Below, piece after piece: positions 22,044 to 29,846 of a DNA stretch of 64,000 nt (position 1 is the stretch's first letter; the number at the start of each line of letters is the position of its first letter). Position numbers and translations under genes: made by a program. Origin of the DNA: Alloboseaceae bacterium BT-24-1 (GTDB lineage Bacteria; Pseudomonadota; Alphaproteobacteria; Rhizobiales; Beijerinckiaceae); contig JAOYTL010000006.1 of NCBI GenBank assembly GCA_025846845.1, forward strand, positions 310,001 through 374,000, given 5' to 3'. Below the pieces are notes generated by a model. That model saw only the letters and a program-made list of their open reading frames with translations. It was not told the DNA's origin and ran no database searches.

Positions 22044-22277
22044 ATGTCAGCGCTGCCAGCCGATCAGCGGGTCGAAGACGTGTCCCTAGATGCTGAAATC
22101 ACGGGGCTGATTGCCGAACTGCTAGAGGAACATGGGTCGGGGCCGGCCGCGCTGCGAGCGCTAGCGCATGATTTCATCGTTCTTCTCGCTGACGCCGATC
22201 GCTCTGTGTCTCGGGGCTTCTTGCGCGGCGCGTTTTCGCAGGGTGCCCGGCCTGTCCGCAGTGAGGACGAGCCATGA
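22044..22277 (+). CDS. Small helical hypothetical protein
   Basis: 77 residues from ATG 22044. SLDAEITGLIAELLEEHGSG, then PAALRALAHDFIVLLADADR, then VSRGFLRGAFSQGARPV. Acidic, helical, no domain recognised. The stop overlaps the ATG (22275) of the following broken gene, so the two were probably one operon. Confidence 0.5.
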   Translation: MSALPADQRVEDVSLDAEITGLIAELLEEHGSGPAALRALAHDFIVLLADADRSVSRGFLRGAFSQGARPVRSEDEP

Positions 22278-22584
22278 GGTGCAAGGGAGAGCTCTCGCCC
22301 TCCGGCATCGATAGGGATTGACCCTATCAGGTCGCGATTAGGGACGACGACGGCCAATATCTCGGTCACCTCCCAGCAAGCGGCCCGCTATCGTCCGTAT
22401 GCATGCGCGGCCATACGCTCACCGGCGGCCGGCACAACCGGTACCGCATTTTTGCTTTTCCAATCGCGGCCAGGCGGAGCGCTTTCGAGATCTTCTCAGC
22501 GGCGAAGATTTCGACACTCGCGACCGATCCGGGAGGAGGTGGATCAGGGAACAGGAAGCGGCTCGAGACGCGAAGCGGCGATGA
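22275..22584 (+). pseudogene. Broken small conserved protein (stop plus frameshift)
   Basis: ATG 22275 reads 15 codons and meets TGA at 22320-22322; the same frame then continues PYQVAIRDDDGQYLGHLPAS, ..GHTLTGGRHNRYRIFAF, and after a one-base slip in the T run near 22458 goes on SNRGQAERFRDLLSGEDF, then RWIREQEA to a stop at 22584. Joined, this gives an ordinary small cytoplasmic protein of unknown function. Two separate lesions argue for decay. Confidence 0.5.
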
Positions 22585-23080
22585 GTTGGACGCGACTGTA
22601 GCGGGAGATCCTCTGATCCAAAATGCCAATGGAACCGCCCCACGAAGAACCTCGCTGATCGATTTTCCCTGGGTCATCGTGCACTTCCGCTGCGAATTTT
22701 GCTCCCGCAGGATGCCCGTCTAGCCGGGCTGGCCTGGCTGTACGGCGACAACGCGACGTTGGGACGGTTGCTCGGCGTCTTCAGATTGTCGTGCGCCTGG
22801 GACCCGAGCAACGGGGCGCGCAAGCCGCAGAAGTGCGGAAGGAATGCGGCGCTTACCTCATGGACATTGGCCGCACCTCGCCGCCGGATCTGCCGCAGAA
22901 AGCCCGGCCGTGATGGATGGGTTGGATAGTTAAGCGAAATCAATGGGTTGTGAACTGTCGTGTGCAGCGTTTGTTCACGAATGTTCCCCTTCTCTCTAGT
23001 TTCCGTTCGCACGATTGAGACGCCGATAGGTCGCCAGAATTCTCCCTTTTCGCGGGGCTGCTGGCGCTTCATGATCTCGC
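22585..23080. other. About 500 bp without an intact gene
   Basis: Plus-strand pieces in shifting frames (VHFRCEFCSRRMP near 22680, LLGVFRLSCAWDPSNGARKP near 22770, then CGAYLMDIGRTSPPDLPQK near 22850) look like one decayed small protein with several cysteines. Nothing else seen before the hipA operator. Confidence 0.35.
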
Positions 23081-23145
23081 ATTTCAGATGCGTGATAATC
23101 CTTGACATCTGATTGCCGAGGCGAGAATGATTGCGCATCTGAAAT
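23081..23145 (+). promoter_or_regulatory. Promoter with inverted-repeat operator of the AbiEi-HipA gene
   Basis: ATTTCAGATGCG (23081-23092) and CGCATCTGAAAT (23134-23145) form a perfect 12-bp inverted repeat. Between them lies TTGACA (23102-23107) and, 18 bases on, AATGAT (23126-23131), a plausible sigma-70 promoter. The right arm covers the expected transcript start and the left arm lies just upstream of -35, a layout typical of autoregulated toxin-antitoxin genes. Confidence 0.55.
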
Positions 23146-23158
23146 TCGGGATAATTCT

Positions 23159-24997
23159 GTGCTCCATCTTGTCGGCGAGACGGTTGATGCCAAGCGCGCC
23201 CATTTGAGAGCTCAGGCGGGCGAACTGGTTCAGCTCGTCCGCGGCATCTACGTCGATGCAACGGATGACGTCGAGGCCACGGTGCTAGGCCATGCGGTGC
23301 GTATCGCCCGTTATCTTTATCCGACTGCCTATTTGTCGTCAGCTAGCGCGAGCCTCTTCGGGCCGACGCCGGATGGACGACTGTTTATCAGCGGGCGCCG
23401 CAACCAGCGCACGCGCCTGCGAACGCTCGAGATCGTCCAGAACGAGGCGCCCGCGTACCCCTCTACCGTCAGCGTCGTCATCGGCGACGACATGGGCGAG
23501 CTGAGAGCCGAGGCGTCGTCTCCGCGTCAGCGCTTCCTGGAAGCCTTTCGATTGCGCAGCGAGCATGCAACCGCGATTAACGAGCCCATGCGCGCGCAGA
23601 TGGCGGCGCGGCTCGTCGAAGAATATGGGACACCACGGGCCGCTGCGGACGCAGTCTGGGCGCTTGCCCGCGAGAATGGATGGTACCGGGAAGGAGAGGG
23701 GGCAGAGCGTTACATGCTCGCCCGACCGAGCGCGGGCAAGATTACTGGCAACAAGGCGGCTCTGGAGTTTCTCCTAGCTTGGCACGGGACGCCGCTCGGA
23801 TATTTGACCCATGACGGCCTCGAATGGCGATGGAAGGCTTCGGGACGAGGCGGCCGCCCGCCGCTCATTCGCGAGACGATACCGGGCAAGCTGCCGCCAT
23901 TCATCGAGTCCCTCCTGCCGGAAGGTTGGCTTGCTCGGGTACTCCATCAGCGGGACGAGCGTGACGTGCTGCGCTCGGGCAAGCGCTATATGTCCAACAT
24001 CGCGATCGTCCGAAACCGTGAGGAGCTCGCGAGGATCCCTGCGGACGTTCTTCAAGGCGAGCTTGCCGCCTTCTCGAGAAGCGGCCGCTTCATTGGTCGC
24101 TATTGCGGCCCCGGACGGGGAGAGATCGAGGAGACCTTTGAGCAGAATCTCGCGCGGCTCTATGCGCAGGCCCAGACCCCGCGCTTGTCCGGCGTCCAGA
24201 TCAAGGCGCCGATGTGCCTGACCGCCGACGGCACTCTGGTGCCGGCGATCGAGCTGCCGTTTACGCATATATTCAAGCCGGCAGGCACCGCTGGCTTCGA
24301 AACCTTGCCTGTAGTCGAGTGGCTTTGCCTTGAGCTTGGCAGGGCGGTCGGGTTTGAGGTTCCCGCCGCAGCTTTGATCGACATGCCTGCCGGTATGCCA
24401 CCGGCACTCGTTGTCGAGCGGTTCGATATCCGGCGGAACGCCGATGATCATCGCATATTGGCGATGGAGGACTTCTGCTCGATCCTGGAGCTCCCGACCT
24501 CAGCCAAATACGATGGCACGATCGAGCGCATGGCGCGGGGATTGCGTCCGCTGTCGACCGATCCGGCCGCCGATCTCGAAATCCTGTTCCGGCGCGCCCT
24601 GTTCGCCTGGTTCATCGCCGACGGTGACATGCATCTTAAGAACCTGGCGCTCTTGAAGAGCGCCGAGCCCGGATCACGTCAATTCGCGACCGTTCGGTTT
24701 GCGCCCCTTTACGATGCGGTCACGACCCGAATCTTCCCGGGTCTTGCAAGCGACCGGATGGCGTTGAAGCTCAACGGCAAGGACGATCGCATTACACGCC
24801 AGGATTTTCTGACACTTGCACGGACCATCGATCTGCCGGCTCCACGCGCCGAGGCGGCCATATCGGAACTCGCCATGCGCCTGAGTGAGACGGCGCCTCA
24901 CATGGCGTTTCCCGAGCAATTGGGGGGAGGGGCCGCAAAGGCTGTGCAGGAGGCCATCCGCCGCCTCATCGCCGAGCGCGCCGTGACCTTTCGGTGA
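23159..24997 (+). CDS. HipA-family kinase toxin fused to an AbiEi-like N-terminal domain
   Basis: 612 residues from GTG 23159; the longer TTG 23102 is rejected because it is inside a -35 box. N-terminal about 200 residues resemble AbiEi-type antitoxin/regulator proteins: LRAQAGELVQLVRGIYVDA, YPTAYLSSASASLFG, LFISGRR. The C-terminal 400 residues are HipA-like: SGVQIKAPM, FTHIFKPAG, ATP/catalytic motif WFIADGDMHLKNLALL and metal motif FAPLYDAVTT. HipA kinases phosphorylate translation factors such as glutamyl-tRNA synthetase and cause persistence. Normally the antitoxin HipB is a separate gene; none is present here, so the N-terminal domain may do the repression and neutralisation. Confidence 0.8.
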   Translation: MLHLVGETVDAKRAHLRAQAGELVQLVRGIYVDATDDVEATVLGHAVRIARYLYPTAYLSSASASLFGPTPDGRLFISGRRNQRTRLRTLEIVQNEAPAYPSTVSVVIGDDMGELRAEASSPRQRFLEAFRLRSEHATAINEPMRAQMAARLVEEYGTPRAAADAVWALARENGWYREGEGAERYMLARPSAGKITGNKAALEFLLAWHGTPLGYLTHDGLEWRWKASGRGGRPPLIRETIPGKLPPFIESLLPEGWLARVLHQRDERDVLRSGKRYMSNIAIVRNREELARIPADVLQGELAAFSRSGRFIGRYCGPGRGEIEETFEQNLARLYAQAQTPRLSGVQIKAPMCLTADGTLVPAIELPFTHIFKPAGTAGFETLPVVEWLCLELGRAVGFEVPAAALIDMPAGMPPALVVERFDIRRNADDHRILAMEDFCSILELPTSAKYDGTIERMARGLRPLSTDPAADLEILFRRALFAWFIADGDMHLKNLALLKSAEPGSRQFATVRFAPLYDAVTTRIFPGLASDRMALKLNGKDDRITRQDFLTLARTIDLPAPRAEAAISELAMRLSETAPHMAFPEQLGGGAAKAVQEAIRRLIAERAVTFR

Positions 24998-25121
24998 CCA
25001 AAGTACGTGCGGCGGCTCCGGGCCGGACCAAGCCGGCTCCAATGAGTATTGTGGGGAGCGTCGCGGGAGAAGGCAAGCTGCGGGACGCAAAATCGGGCGA
25101 AGGCTATCGGCACGATGCCGG

Positions 25122-25271
25122 ATGTCGTCAGTGAAGTCATGGCCCGGTTTTCGCGACCGGATGGCGTTGATGCTCAATGGCAAGGACGATCGGCTGACAC
25201 CTCAGGATTTCTCGACGATCGCTCGGACGATCGACATACCGCCTGCTCGCGCCGCGGCGGCGACTCGCTAG
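25122..25271 (+). pseudogene. C-terminal remnant of a second hipA gene
   Basis: The frame reads WPGFRDRMALMLNGKDDRLT, then PQDFSTIARTIDIPPARA and a stop. This matches residues near the end of the intact HipA protein (FPGLASDRMALKLNGKDDRI, then RQDFLTLARTIDLPAPRAEA). DNA identity is also visible (CGACCGGATGGCGTTGA in both). No toxin catalytic motif is present here. It is a leftover of a duplication or of an older copy. Confidence 0.7.
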
Positions 25272-25910
25272 ACACCGAAGTCGGGACCAGAATTTATGAA
25301 GCCGGCTCGTTTTCAAGATTCCATCACGAGTTATTGATTTTCATGAAATTAGTTTTCAGAAATCGATTTTCACGCTCAAATATCGCATTTCACCCAACGG
25401 GGCCGGCTGGGGCCGTTTCAAAGCCATGGCCATTGCACGAGTCTGGCCCATTTGTATGGACGCAGCTGCGTTTTACAACGGGTTCGGCACGGTGACGCAA
25501 GTCTCTCGTATGTATCCGGCCTACTGATCGGCTCACCGCCGGTATTCGACGTCAAGGGCGGCCAGTGTGTGCACTATGTGAGCACTGGGAAATCTGCTAC
25601 GACGCGGCAGCCTCGAACCAGAGGGCAACGGCGCAGAATAGACGCCGGATTGCACGGTTCCATCAGCTTGATTGTCAAGTCCATCCAATCGGGGTTGGAC
25701 CGACTGGAACTCGAAAAGATCAATGAAATGAAGATGATAGCATGGCGTTTCTCCACGGCACCTAAGGGCTGGGCTCCTGGTACCCAGTGCGCTGTTAAAT
25801 CCGCAGTCGCCAGGCAAGGCTATCGGGCAGCCTTCGCAAAACCGCCATGGAATTCGGAGCAGCCTGGAGGCCTAAGCCTTTGGGATGTAAAAGCCCGGCA
25901 ATCGCGACGG
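25272..25910. other. 639-bp gene-free stretch, partly A/T-rich
   Basis: Between the hipA remnant and the DUF1236 promoter. The segment 25290-25390 is clearly lower in GC than the rest of the window (for example TTTTCATGAAATTAGTTTTC), which fits foreign DNA brought in with the hipA copies. Open frames here show no recognisable protein. Confidence 0.45.
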
Positions 25911-25935
25911 GGAACATAGCCAGCGGGGTGTAGTT
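25911..25935 (+). promoter_or_regulatory. GSR promoter of DUF1236 paralog 3
   Basis: GGAAC 25911-25915, 17 bases, GTT 25933-25935, 62 bases before the ATG at 25997. Confidence 0.6.
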
Positions 25936-25996
25936 CTTTGGACCTAGGGATAGCGAGGGGCAACCTTCGGCTCAACCGTGCACGAAGGAATATCCG

Positions 25997-26329
25997 ATGC
26001 TTAGGAACGCAATCTTTGCTGCCGCGCTTGTATTGCTCCCTGCGACCGCCATGTCCCAGGGTCAGGGTCAGCCCAATGGTTTGCCGGAACCGCCGTCGAT
26101 GCGTAGCGAACTGGCGCCACGCTTCAAACAGTATGTGATCACCCAACGCCCGACGTCATTTACTTACGCTCAGCCTCTCGCTGTGGGTAGCGTCCTTCCG
26201 CAGCAGGGCGTTGTCTACCGGGAGGTACCTGCTGAATACGGTGTCAGCGGTTATCGCTATACCGTCGTGAACGAGCGGACCGTGCTGGTTGATCCGAATA
26301 CCGGCCGTATCGTCCAGATCATCGAGTGA
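25997..26329 (+). CDS. DUF1236 secreted protein (paralog 3)
   Basis: 110 residues. Signal peptide MLRNAIFAAALVLLPATAMS, short Gly/Gln/Pro spacer, then RFKQYVITQRPTSFTYAQPL, LPQQGVVYREVPAEYGVSGY, and YTVVNERTVLVDP with RIVQIIE. The third DUF1236 gene in the window and, like the others, behind a GSR promoter. AAGGA lies upstream of the ATG and a strong stem-loop follows. Periplasmic, role unknown. Confidence 0.85.
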   Translation: MLRNAIFAAALVLLPATAMSQGQGQPNGLPEPPSMRSELAPRFKQYVITQRPTSFTYAQPLAVGSVLPQQGVVYREVPAEYGVSGYRYTVVNERTVLVDPNTGRIVQIIE

Positions 26330-26364
26330 CGACTCTAGCCAGCGCGCGGCACGCGCTGAGTGAC

Positions 26365-26388
26365 GGCCCGCCCCTTTAGGGGCGGGCC
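26365..26388. terminator. Strong stem-loop after DUF1236 paralog 3
   Basis: Perfect 10-bp stem GGCCCGCCCC / GGGGCGGGCC with loop TTTA, 36 bases after the stop. No T tract follows, but the stem is very stable. Confidence 0.6.
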
Positions 26389-26443
26389 AAATGTTGTCAT
26401 GCAGCAACGCGAATACCCGACCTCGAAGGGGCGGGCTCTTGCT

Positions 26444-26656
26444 TCAGTTGGCTGGACGGGTTCGGCCGCCCTTTTGCTCGGGATCGCGCGTGTGATGCTC
26501 GTCGCGTTCGCCTCCGCCACCGGAGATTGTCGAATGGCGACGTTGCTCACTTTCAGGGCGCGGCTTCGTAACGACCTTCGGGGCCTTTGCATTTTCGTGA
26601 GAGGCCCCGGGGCCGCCCTGCCGGATTGTGGTCGGAGATTTCGTTGACGTCGACAT
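26444..26656 (-). CDS. Small hydrophilic, disordered protein
   Basis: 70 residues from ATG 26656 with GGGGAGG four bases upstream, a strong ribosome site. Sequence is polar throughout: MSTSTKSPTTIRQGGPGASH, a Lys/Pro/Glu middle, SGGGGERDEHHTRDPEQ. No hydrophobic core, so probably disordered. It follows the 61-residue protein at 26672 by 15 bases and is likely in its operon under a GSR promoter. Possibly a hydrophilin-like protectant. Confidence 0.6.
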   Translation of the reverse strand: MSTSTKSPTTIRQGGPGASHENAKAPKVVTKPRPESEQRRHSTISGGGGERDEHHTRDPEQKGGRTRPAN

Positions 26657-26671
26657 TATACCTCCCCGATT

Positions 26672-26857
26672 TTACCGGTCCTGCTGGTGTCCCTGATGGG
26701 TGGTATTGATCTTGGTATTACCCTGTTGGCCTTGCGAGGCCGTGTTGGACGGACGGTCATTCGGTTTGGCCTCGTGGGCATCGGTACCCTGATGGCTGGG
26801 CTCGCCCGGCCCCTTGTCGCTGCGATTGGCGGGCGGGATCGGTGGCTGTTTGCTCAT
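26672..26857 (-). CDS. Small hydrophilic, disordered protein with hairpin-masked ribosome site
   Basis: 61 residues from ATG 26857. Rich in Gln, Asn, Pro, Ser, Lys (MSKQPPIPPANRSDKGPGEP, then a middle ending TASQGQQGNTKI, then HQGHQQDR), with no hydrophobic segment, so it should be disordered. The ribosome site AGGAGG lies inside a perfect hairpin (26864-26880), so translation is probably controlled. The GSR promoter at 26882-26906 lies directly before the hairpin. Related in style to the proteins at 12564 and 26444. Confidence 0.6.
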   Translation of the reverse strand: MSKQPPIPPANRSDKGPGEPSHQGTDAHEAKPNDRPSNTASQGQQGNTKINTTHQGHQQDR

Positions 26858-26863
26858 GGTTGT

Positions 26864-26880
26864 CCTCCTGTCTCAGGAGG
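26864..26880 (-). promoter_or_regulatory. Hairpin that sequesters the ribosome-binding site
   Basis: On the minus strand CCTCCTG (26880-26874), loop AGA, CAGGAGG (26870-26864), then six bases, then ATG 26857. The right arm is the Shine-Dalgarno sequence itself, fully paired with a perfect anti-SD in the 5' leader. This looks like an on/off switch, for example a thermosensor, though the stem is short. Confidence 0.6.
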
Positions 26881-26881
26881 C

Positions 26882-26906
26882 AACCAAATGTGCGTGCTAG
26901 AGTTCC
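26882..26906 (-). promoter_or_regulatory. GSR promoter of the disordered-protein operon
   Basis: Minus strand GGAAC (26906-26902), 17 bases, GTT (26884-26882). A transcript starting a few bases later would begin at the anti-SD arm of the hairpin. Confidence 0.6.
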
Positions 26907-26975
26907 GTGCACGCTCCGGAGCCGCCAGTCATTTTTGCTGACTGTCCTTGCTCCCGCGTTGATTAATGCCGCCGA

Positions 26976-27090
26976 ATTCAGGCGCCGGTCAATTCGGGAC
27001 TCGCAATCGACGCACATGCAAGCCCCAGGCATCGCCATGCGCCTGGTCTCTGATATCTCCTTGCCGCAAATCTGGCGGGTTGTTTCGCCC
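26976..27090 (-). pseudogene. Possible DksA/TraR-type zinc-finger remnant
   Basis: The minus strand reads ICGKEISETRRMAMPGACMC, then VDCESRIDRR, which follows the C4 zinc-finger pattern of DksA/TraR (CxxCGxxIxxxRRxAxPGAxxCVxC). The first cysteine of the four is Arg here (a TGC to CGC change would explain it) and no ribosome site was found. The rest of 26907-27542 has no gene apart from the structured element at 27340. Confidence 0.3.
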
Positions 27091-27339
27091 GGACTGTCAG
27101 GAAGCCTAGCGCGCACCAGGCCCACCGCGTCCGGTGACGGAGTGGTCGATCTGATCCTCAACTGTCTATCGGGAGCTCAGAAGACCGTGGATGCCGGAGC
27201 TCACGCGCCCTCTTGTCGCGGCTTGCCCTGCAATGGTCCGCTCATGGGATTGTTCAGCATGATGCGTTCAAATGCCCTGGCCAGAGAAAAGGCGGGAGCG
27301 CCAGAGCAACCGACCAACGACTAGCCGGTTCTTCTGCTC

Positions 27340-27408
27340 GGCGCTCGGGTACCCTTGCGCCAAGCCTCTCGCCGGCTATCGGCGTCGCGTCCTCGGTCGG
27401 CGAGAGGC
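27340..27408. ncRNA. Candidate structured RNA, copy B
   Basis: Hairpin 1: GGCGC (27340-27344) with GCGCC (27357-27361). Hairpin 2: GCCTCTCGCCG (27364-27374) with CGGCGAGAGGC (27398-27408), 11 bp perfect. Same arms and order as 10587-10658; the loops differ. It lies in a gap of over 400 bp without a gene, so a non-coding RNA or a repeated DNA element is more likely than a terminator. Confidence 0.4.
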
Positions 27409-27542
27409 AGCCCTCCGGGAGCCTGCGTGGTTCGAAATGCGTCCGGCGGAGAAGCCTGGCCTTTTCCCTTCACCATGCCGTGCTAGCTTAGGCGCCGGCC
27501 GGCCCTCGCACTGCAGCTTGGCTGAGATGCGTGCGCGAGAGT

Positions 27543-29792
27543 TCATCGCGTCTTCATCATCAGAACGCTGGCGTCGCTTTCCGCCCATCGCCTCAGGACG
27601 TTGATGGTGACGTCGCTTTTGTGGCGATGCACGCGCAAGTCGAACTGGGAGCGCGTCAGTTTCAGGCCCCGAAGCGTAACGTCGTCGAGGAACGCCGGGA
27701 GCACGGGGTCAATTAACTTGACCTCATTGGTAGCGGCCGGCAATTCCAGCCCCAAACAAGCGGCTAACATAGCAAAGGGCGCTGCCGCGGCCCAGGCTTG
27801 GGGCGAGCATGCGACGGGGTATGCGGTCGGCCCGCGCCGGCGCCGTCTCAAAAAGCCACAGAACAGCTCCGGCAAGCGCTGCTGATCCTGATACGTCGAC
27901 GCATCGAAGATCGCCTCGAACAGCCGTGCCGCTTCAAGTTTGAAGCCATATTTGGCGAAACCAAGGGCGATCAAGGCGTTGTCGTGTGGCCACACCGAAC
28001 CGTTGTGGTAGGACATCGGATTGTAGCGAATTTCGCCGACATTCAGTGTTCGGATTCCCCAGCCGCCAAAGCTGCCTTCGCTCATCAACGTCGCCGCGAC
28101 CCTGGCCGCGCGCTCGGGCAGGGCAATGCCGCCGAACAGCGCATGTCCGGCGTTGGATGCCCGCACTCGGCAGGGCTGCTTGTTGCCGTCAAGCGCGAGC
28201 GCGTAGGAGGCGATCTCTTCGCACCAGAAAGCGCGATCAAAACGCTCCCTCAGCGTCGAGGCCGCCTGGTCGAGTTCATCCGCGCGAGCGATCAGGCCCA
28301 AAGCTCTGGCCATCGTCGCCGCCGCCCGTTTGGCGGCGTAAACGTAAGCCTGCACCTCGACCAGCGCGATCGGACCTTGGGCGAGAGACCCGTCGGCGTG
28401 TGAAATCGAATCGTGGCTGTCCTTCCATCCCTGATTGGCCAGGCCACTATCAGTCTCGCGGTAATATTCGACGAAGCCATCGCCGTCGCGGTCACCAAAG
28501 GTATCGCACCACTCCAGCGCCGCGTGGATGTGGATCCAAAGCCGCTCGATTGTCGCAAGGTCGCCAGTTCGCTCAAAATACTGCCCCGCCAGCATTACAA
28601 AGAGCGGCGTGGCATCCACCGAGCCATAGTAGAATCCGAAGGGCACCTCTCCGAGATTGGCCATCTCTCCGCTGCGCCGTTCGTGAAGGATTTTACCGGG
28701 CTGCGCGTCCGCCATAGGGTCGGTCGTGACGGCCTGGGCCTTGGCCAAATGCAGGAGGACACCTTTCGCCACCTCCGGATCGGCCCACATCAACATCATG
28801 GCCGTGATGATTCCGTCGCGACCAAACATCGTCGAAAACCACGGAATGCCGGCATAGGGATAAATGCCTTCGGGGCTGCGCGTCATCAGCGTATAAAGAT
28901 CTGAGGTGGAACGCGTGATCAGATCTGTAAAAAGGGTATTCGTCGCCTCGATTTTCGCGACATTGGACGTCAGTGCGCGCAGATCCCTGCGGGCATTCTG
29001 ATAAGCCTTGGCGAAGCCTTGAGCCGGGACCCCGGATGCGCTCTTGATTGGCGATGTATTCAAGCTCGAGGCATCGACCAGATCGCAGGCGACAGTGACA
29101 AGCAGCGAGGTTCGCTCGCCTGGGTTGAGTGCGAACCGGAACGAAGCGCAATCCTTCGACAGTTGGCTCGGGTCCGGGCTAAAACGCAGGACAGTTCTGC
29201 GAATTCTGTCGTCGAGACCACGATAGGCAAAGCGGGCGAATTGCGAAGTGACCTCCGTTCCCATTTCACCGCGTCTGGCCCGCTTCATCCCTCGAACTTC
29301 GAAGAGATCGCAAAAATCCGCTGCGAATGTCAGGGACAACCAGAATTCATGCGGGACGCGGTCGAAATTACGTAATCCGATCCGCTCGTAACAGACGGAG
29401 TCCCAGAGGAACTTGGTTCTTCCAATCGCGATGGCGTCACGTGGAATTATCGTCGCCCCATCCGAACGAGTGATCTCGGGATTGGCCAGATCCACAGTCA
29501 GGGACGCATTGTCGTCTTGAATCACCGAGCTCAGCAGAAGTGGACGCTTGTCCTGAAAAAACAGCTGCAGGCGCGAAAGATGTCTGGTGTCGTTGCAGAA
29601 CAGACCTTCCGAAGTGTCCGGGGTAATTCCCAAGTCGCCATAGCTGTCGAGAACCGCGAAGGCATTTCCGGATTTCAGGGTGCGTAAGGGACGATCGACC
29701 AGCGATGGATGTGCATCAAGCGCATCGTCGGCAAATCGCTCGGCCGGACGCGGAATTTCGCGTTCGCTTGCAGCGACGCTGAATTCAACCAT
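27543..29792 (-). CDS. Amylo-alpha-1,6-glucosidase (glycogen debranching-type) enzyme
   Basis: 749 residues. N-terminal glycogen-debranching domain: FAVLDSYGDLGITPDTSEGL, FCNDTRHLSRLQLFF. C-terminal (alpha/alpha)6 catalytic domain with AGIPWFSTMFGRDGIITAMM (catalytic Asp in GRDG), WKDSHDSISHADGS and NGSVWPHDNALIA. This family cleaves alpha-1,6 branches of glycogen-like glucans or related disaccharides in the cytoplasm. The glycosyltransferase gene starts upstream on the same strand, 54 bases away, so the two probably work in one glucan or compatible-solute pathway. Confidence 0.87.
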   Translation of the reverse strand: MVEFSVAASEREIPRPAERFADDALDAHPSLVDRPLRTLKSGNAFAVLDSYGDLGITPDTSEGLFCNDTRHLSRLQLFFQDKRPLLLSSVIQDDNASLTVDLANPEITRSDGATIIPRDAIAIGRTKFLWDSVCYERIGLRNFDRVPHEFWLSLTFAADFCDLFEVRGMKRARRGEMGTEVTSQFARFAYRGLDDRIRRTVLRFSPDPSQLSKDCASFRFALNPGERTSLLVTVACDLVDASSLNTSPIKSASGVPAQGFAKAYQNARRDLRALTSNVAKIEATNTLFTDLITRSTSDLYTLMTRSPEGIYPYAGIPWFSTMFGRDGIITAMMLMWADPEVAKGVLLHLAKAQAVTTDPMADAQPGKILHERRSGEMANLGEVPFGFYYGSVDATPLFVMLAGQYFERTGDLATIERLWIHIHAALEWCDTFGDRDGDGFVEYYRETDSGLANQGWKDSHDSISHADGSLAQGPIALVEVQAYVYAAKRAAATMARALGLIARADELDQAASTLRERFDRAFWCEEIASYALALDGNKQPCRVRASNAGHALFGGIALPERAARVAATLMSEGSFGGWGIRTLNVGEIRYNPMSYHNGSVWPHDNALIALGFAKYGFKLEAARLFEAIFDASTYQDQQRLPELFCGFLRRRRRGPTAYPVACSPQAWAAAAPFAMLAACLGLELPAATNEVKLIDPVLPAFLDDVTLRGLKLTRSQFDLRVHRHKSDVTINVLRRWAESDASVLMMKTR

Positions 29793-29846
29793 TCGACTGT
29801 CCTCTGCTGGGATCAGGTTCGAACCGATTGGGCCATGGCTCTGCGT

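Noticed and set aside
23102..23158. TTG 23102 as start of the AbiEi-HipA gene
   Set aside because: The TTG is part of a TTGACA -35 box within the operator; GTG 23159 behind the predicted transcript start is a better choice.
25452..25919. Plus-strand open frame of 155 codons
   Set aside because: No ribosome site, no family resemblance, and it runs into the GSR promoter of the DUF1236 gene.
27213..27604. Overlapping plus-strand open frames in the gap before the debranching enzyme
   Set aside because: No start signals or family resemblance; they run over the structured element and the end of the minus-strand gene.
29805..29825. GGTTCGAACC resembling a tRNA T-loop
   Set aside because: No acceptor stem, anticodon arm or D-arm could be built around it; it is a short palindrome before the debranching-enzyme gene.
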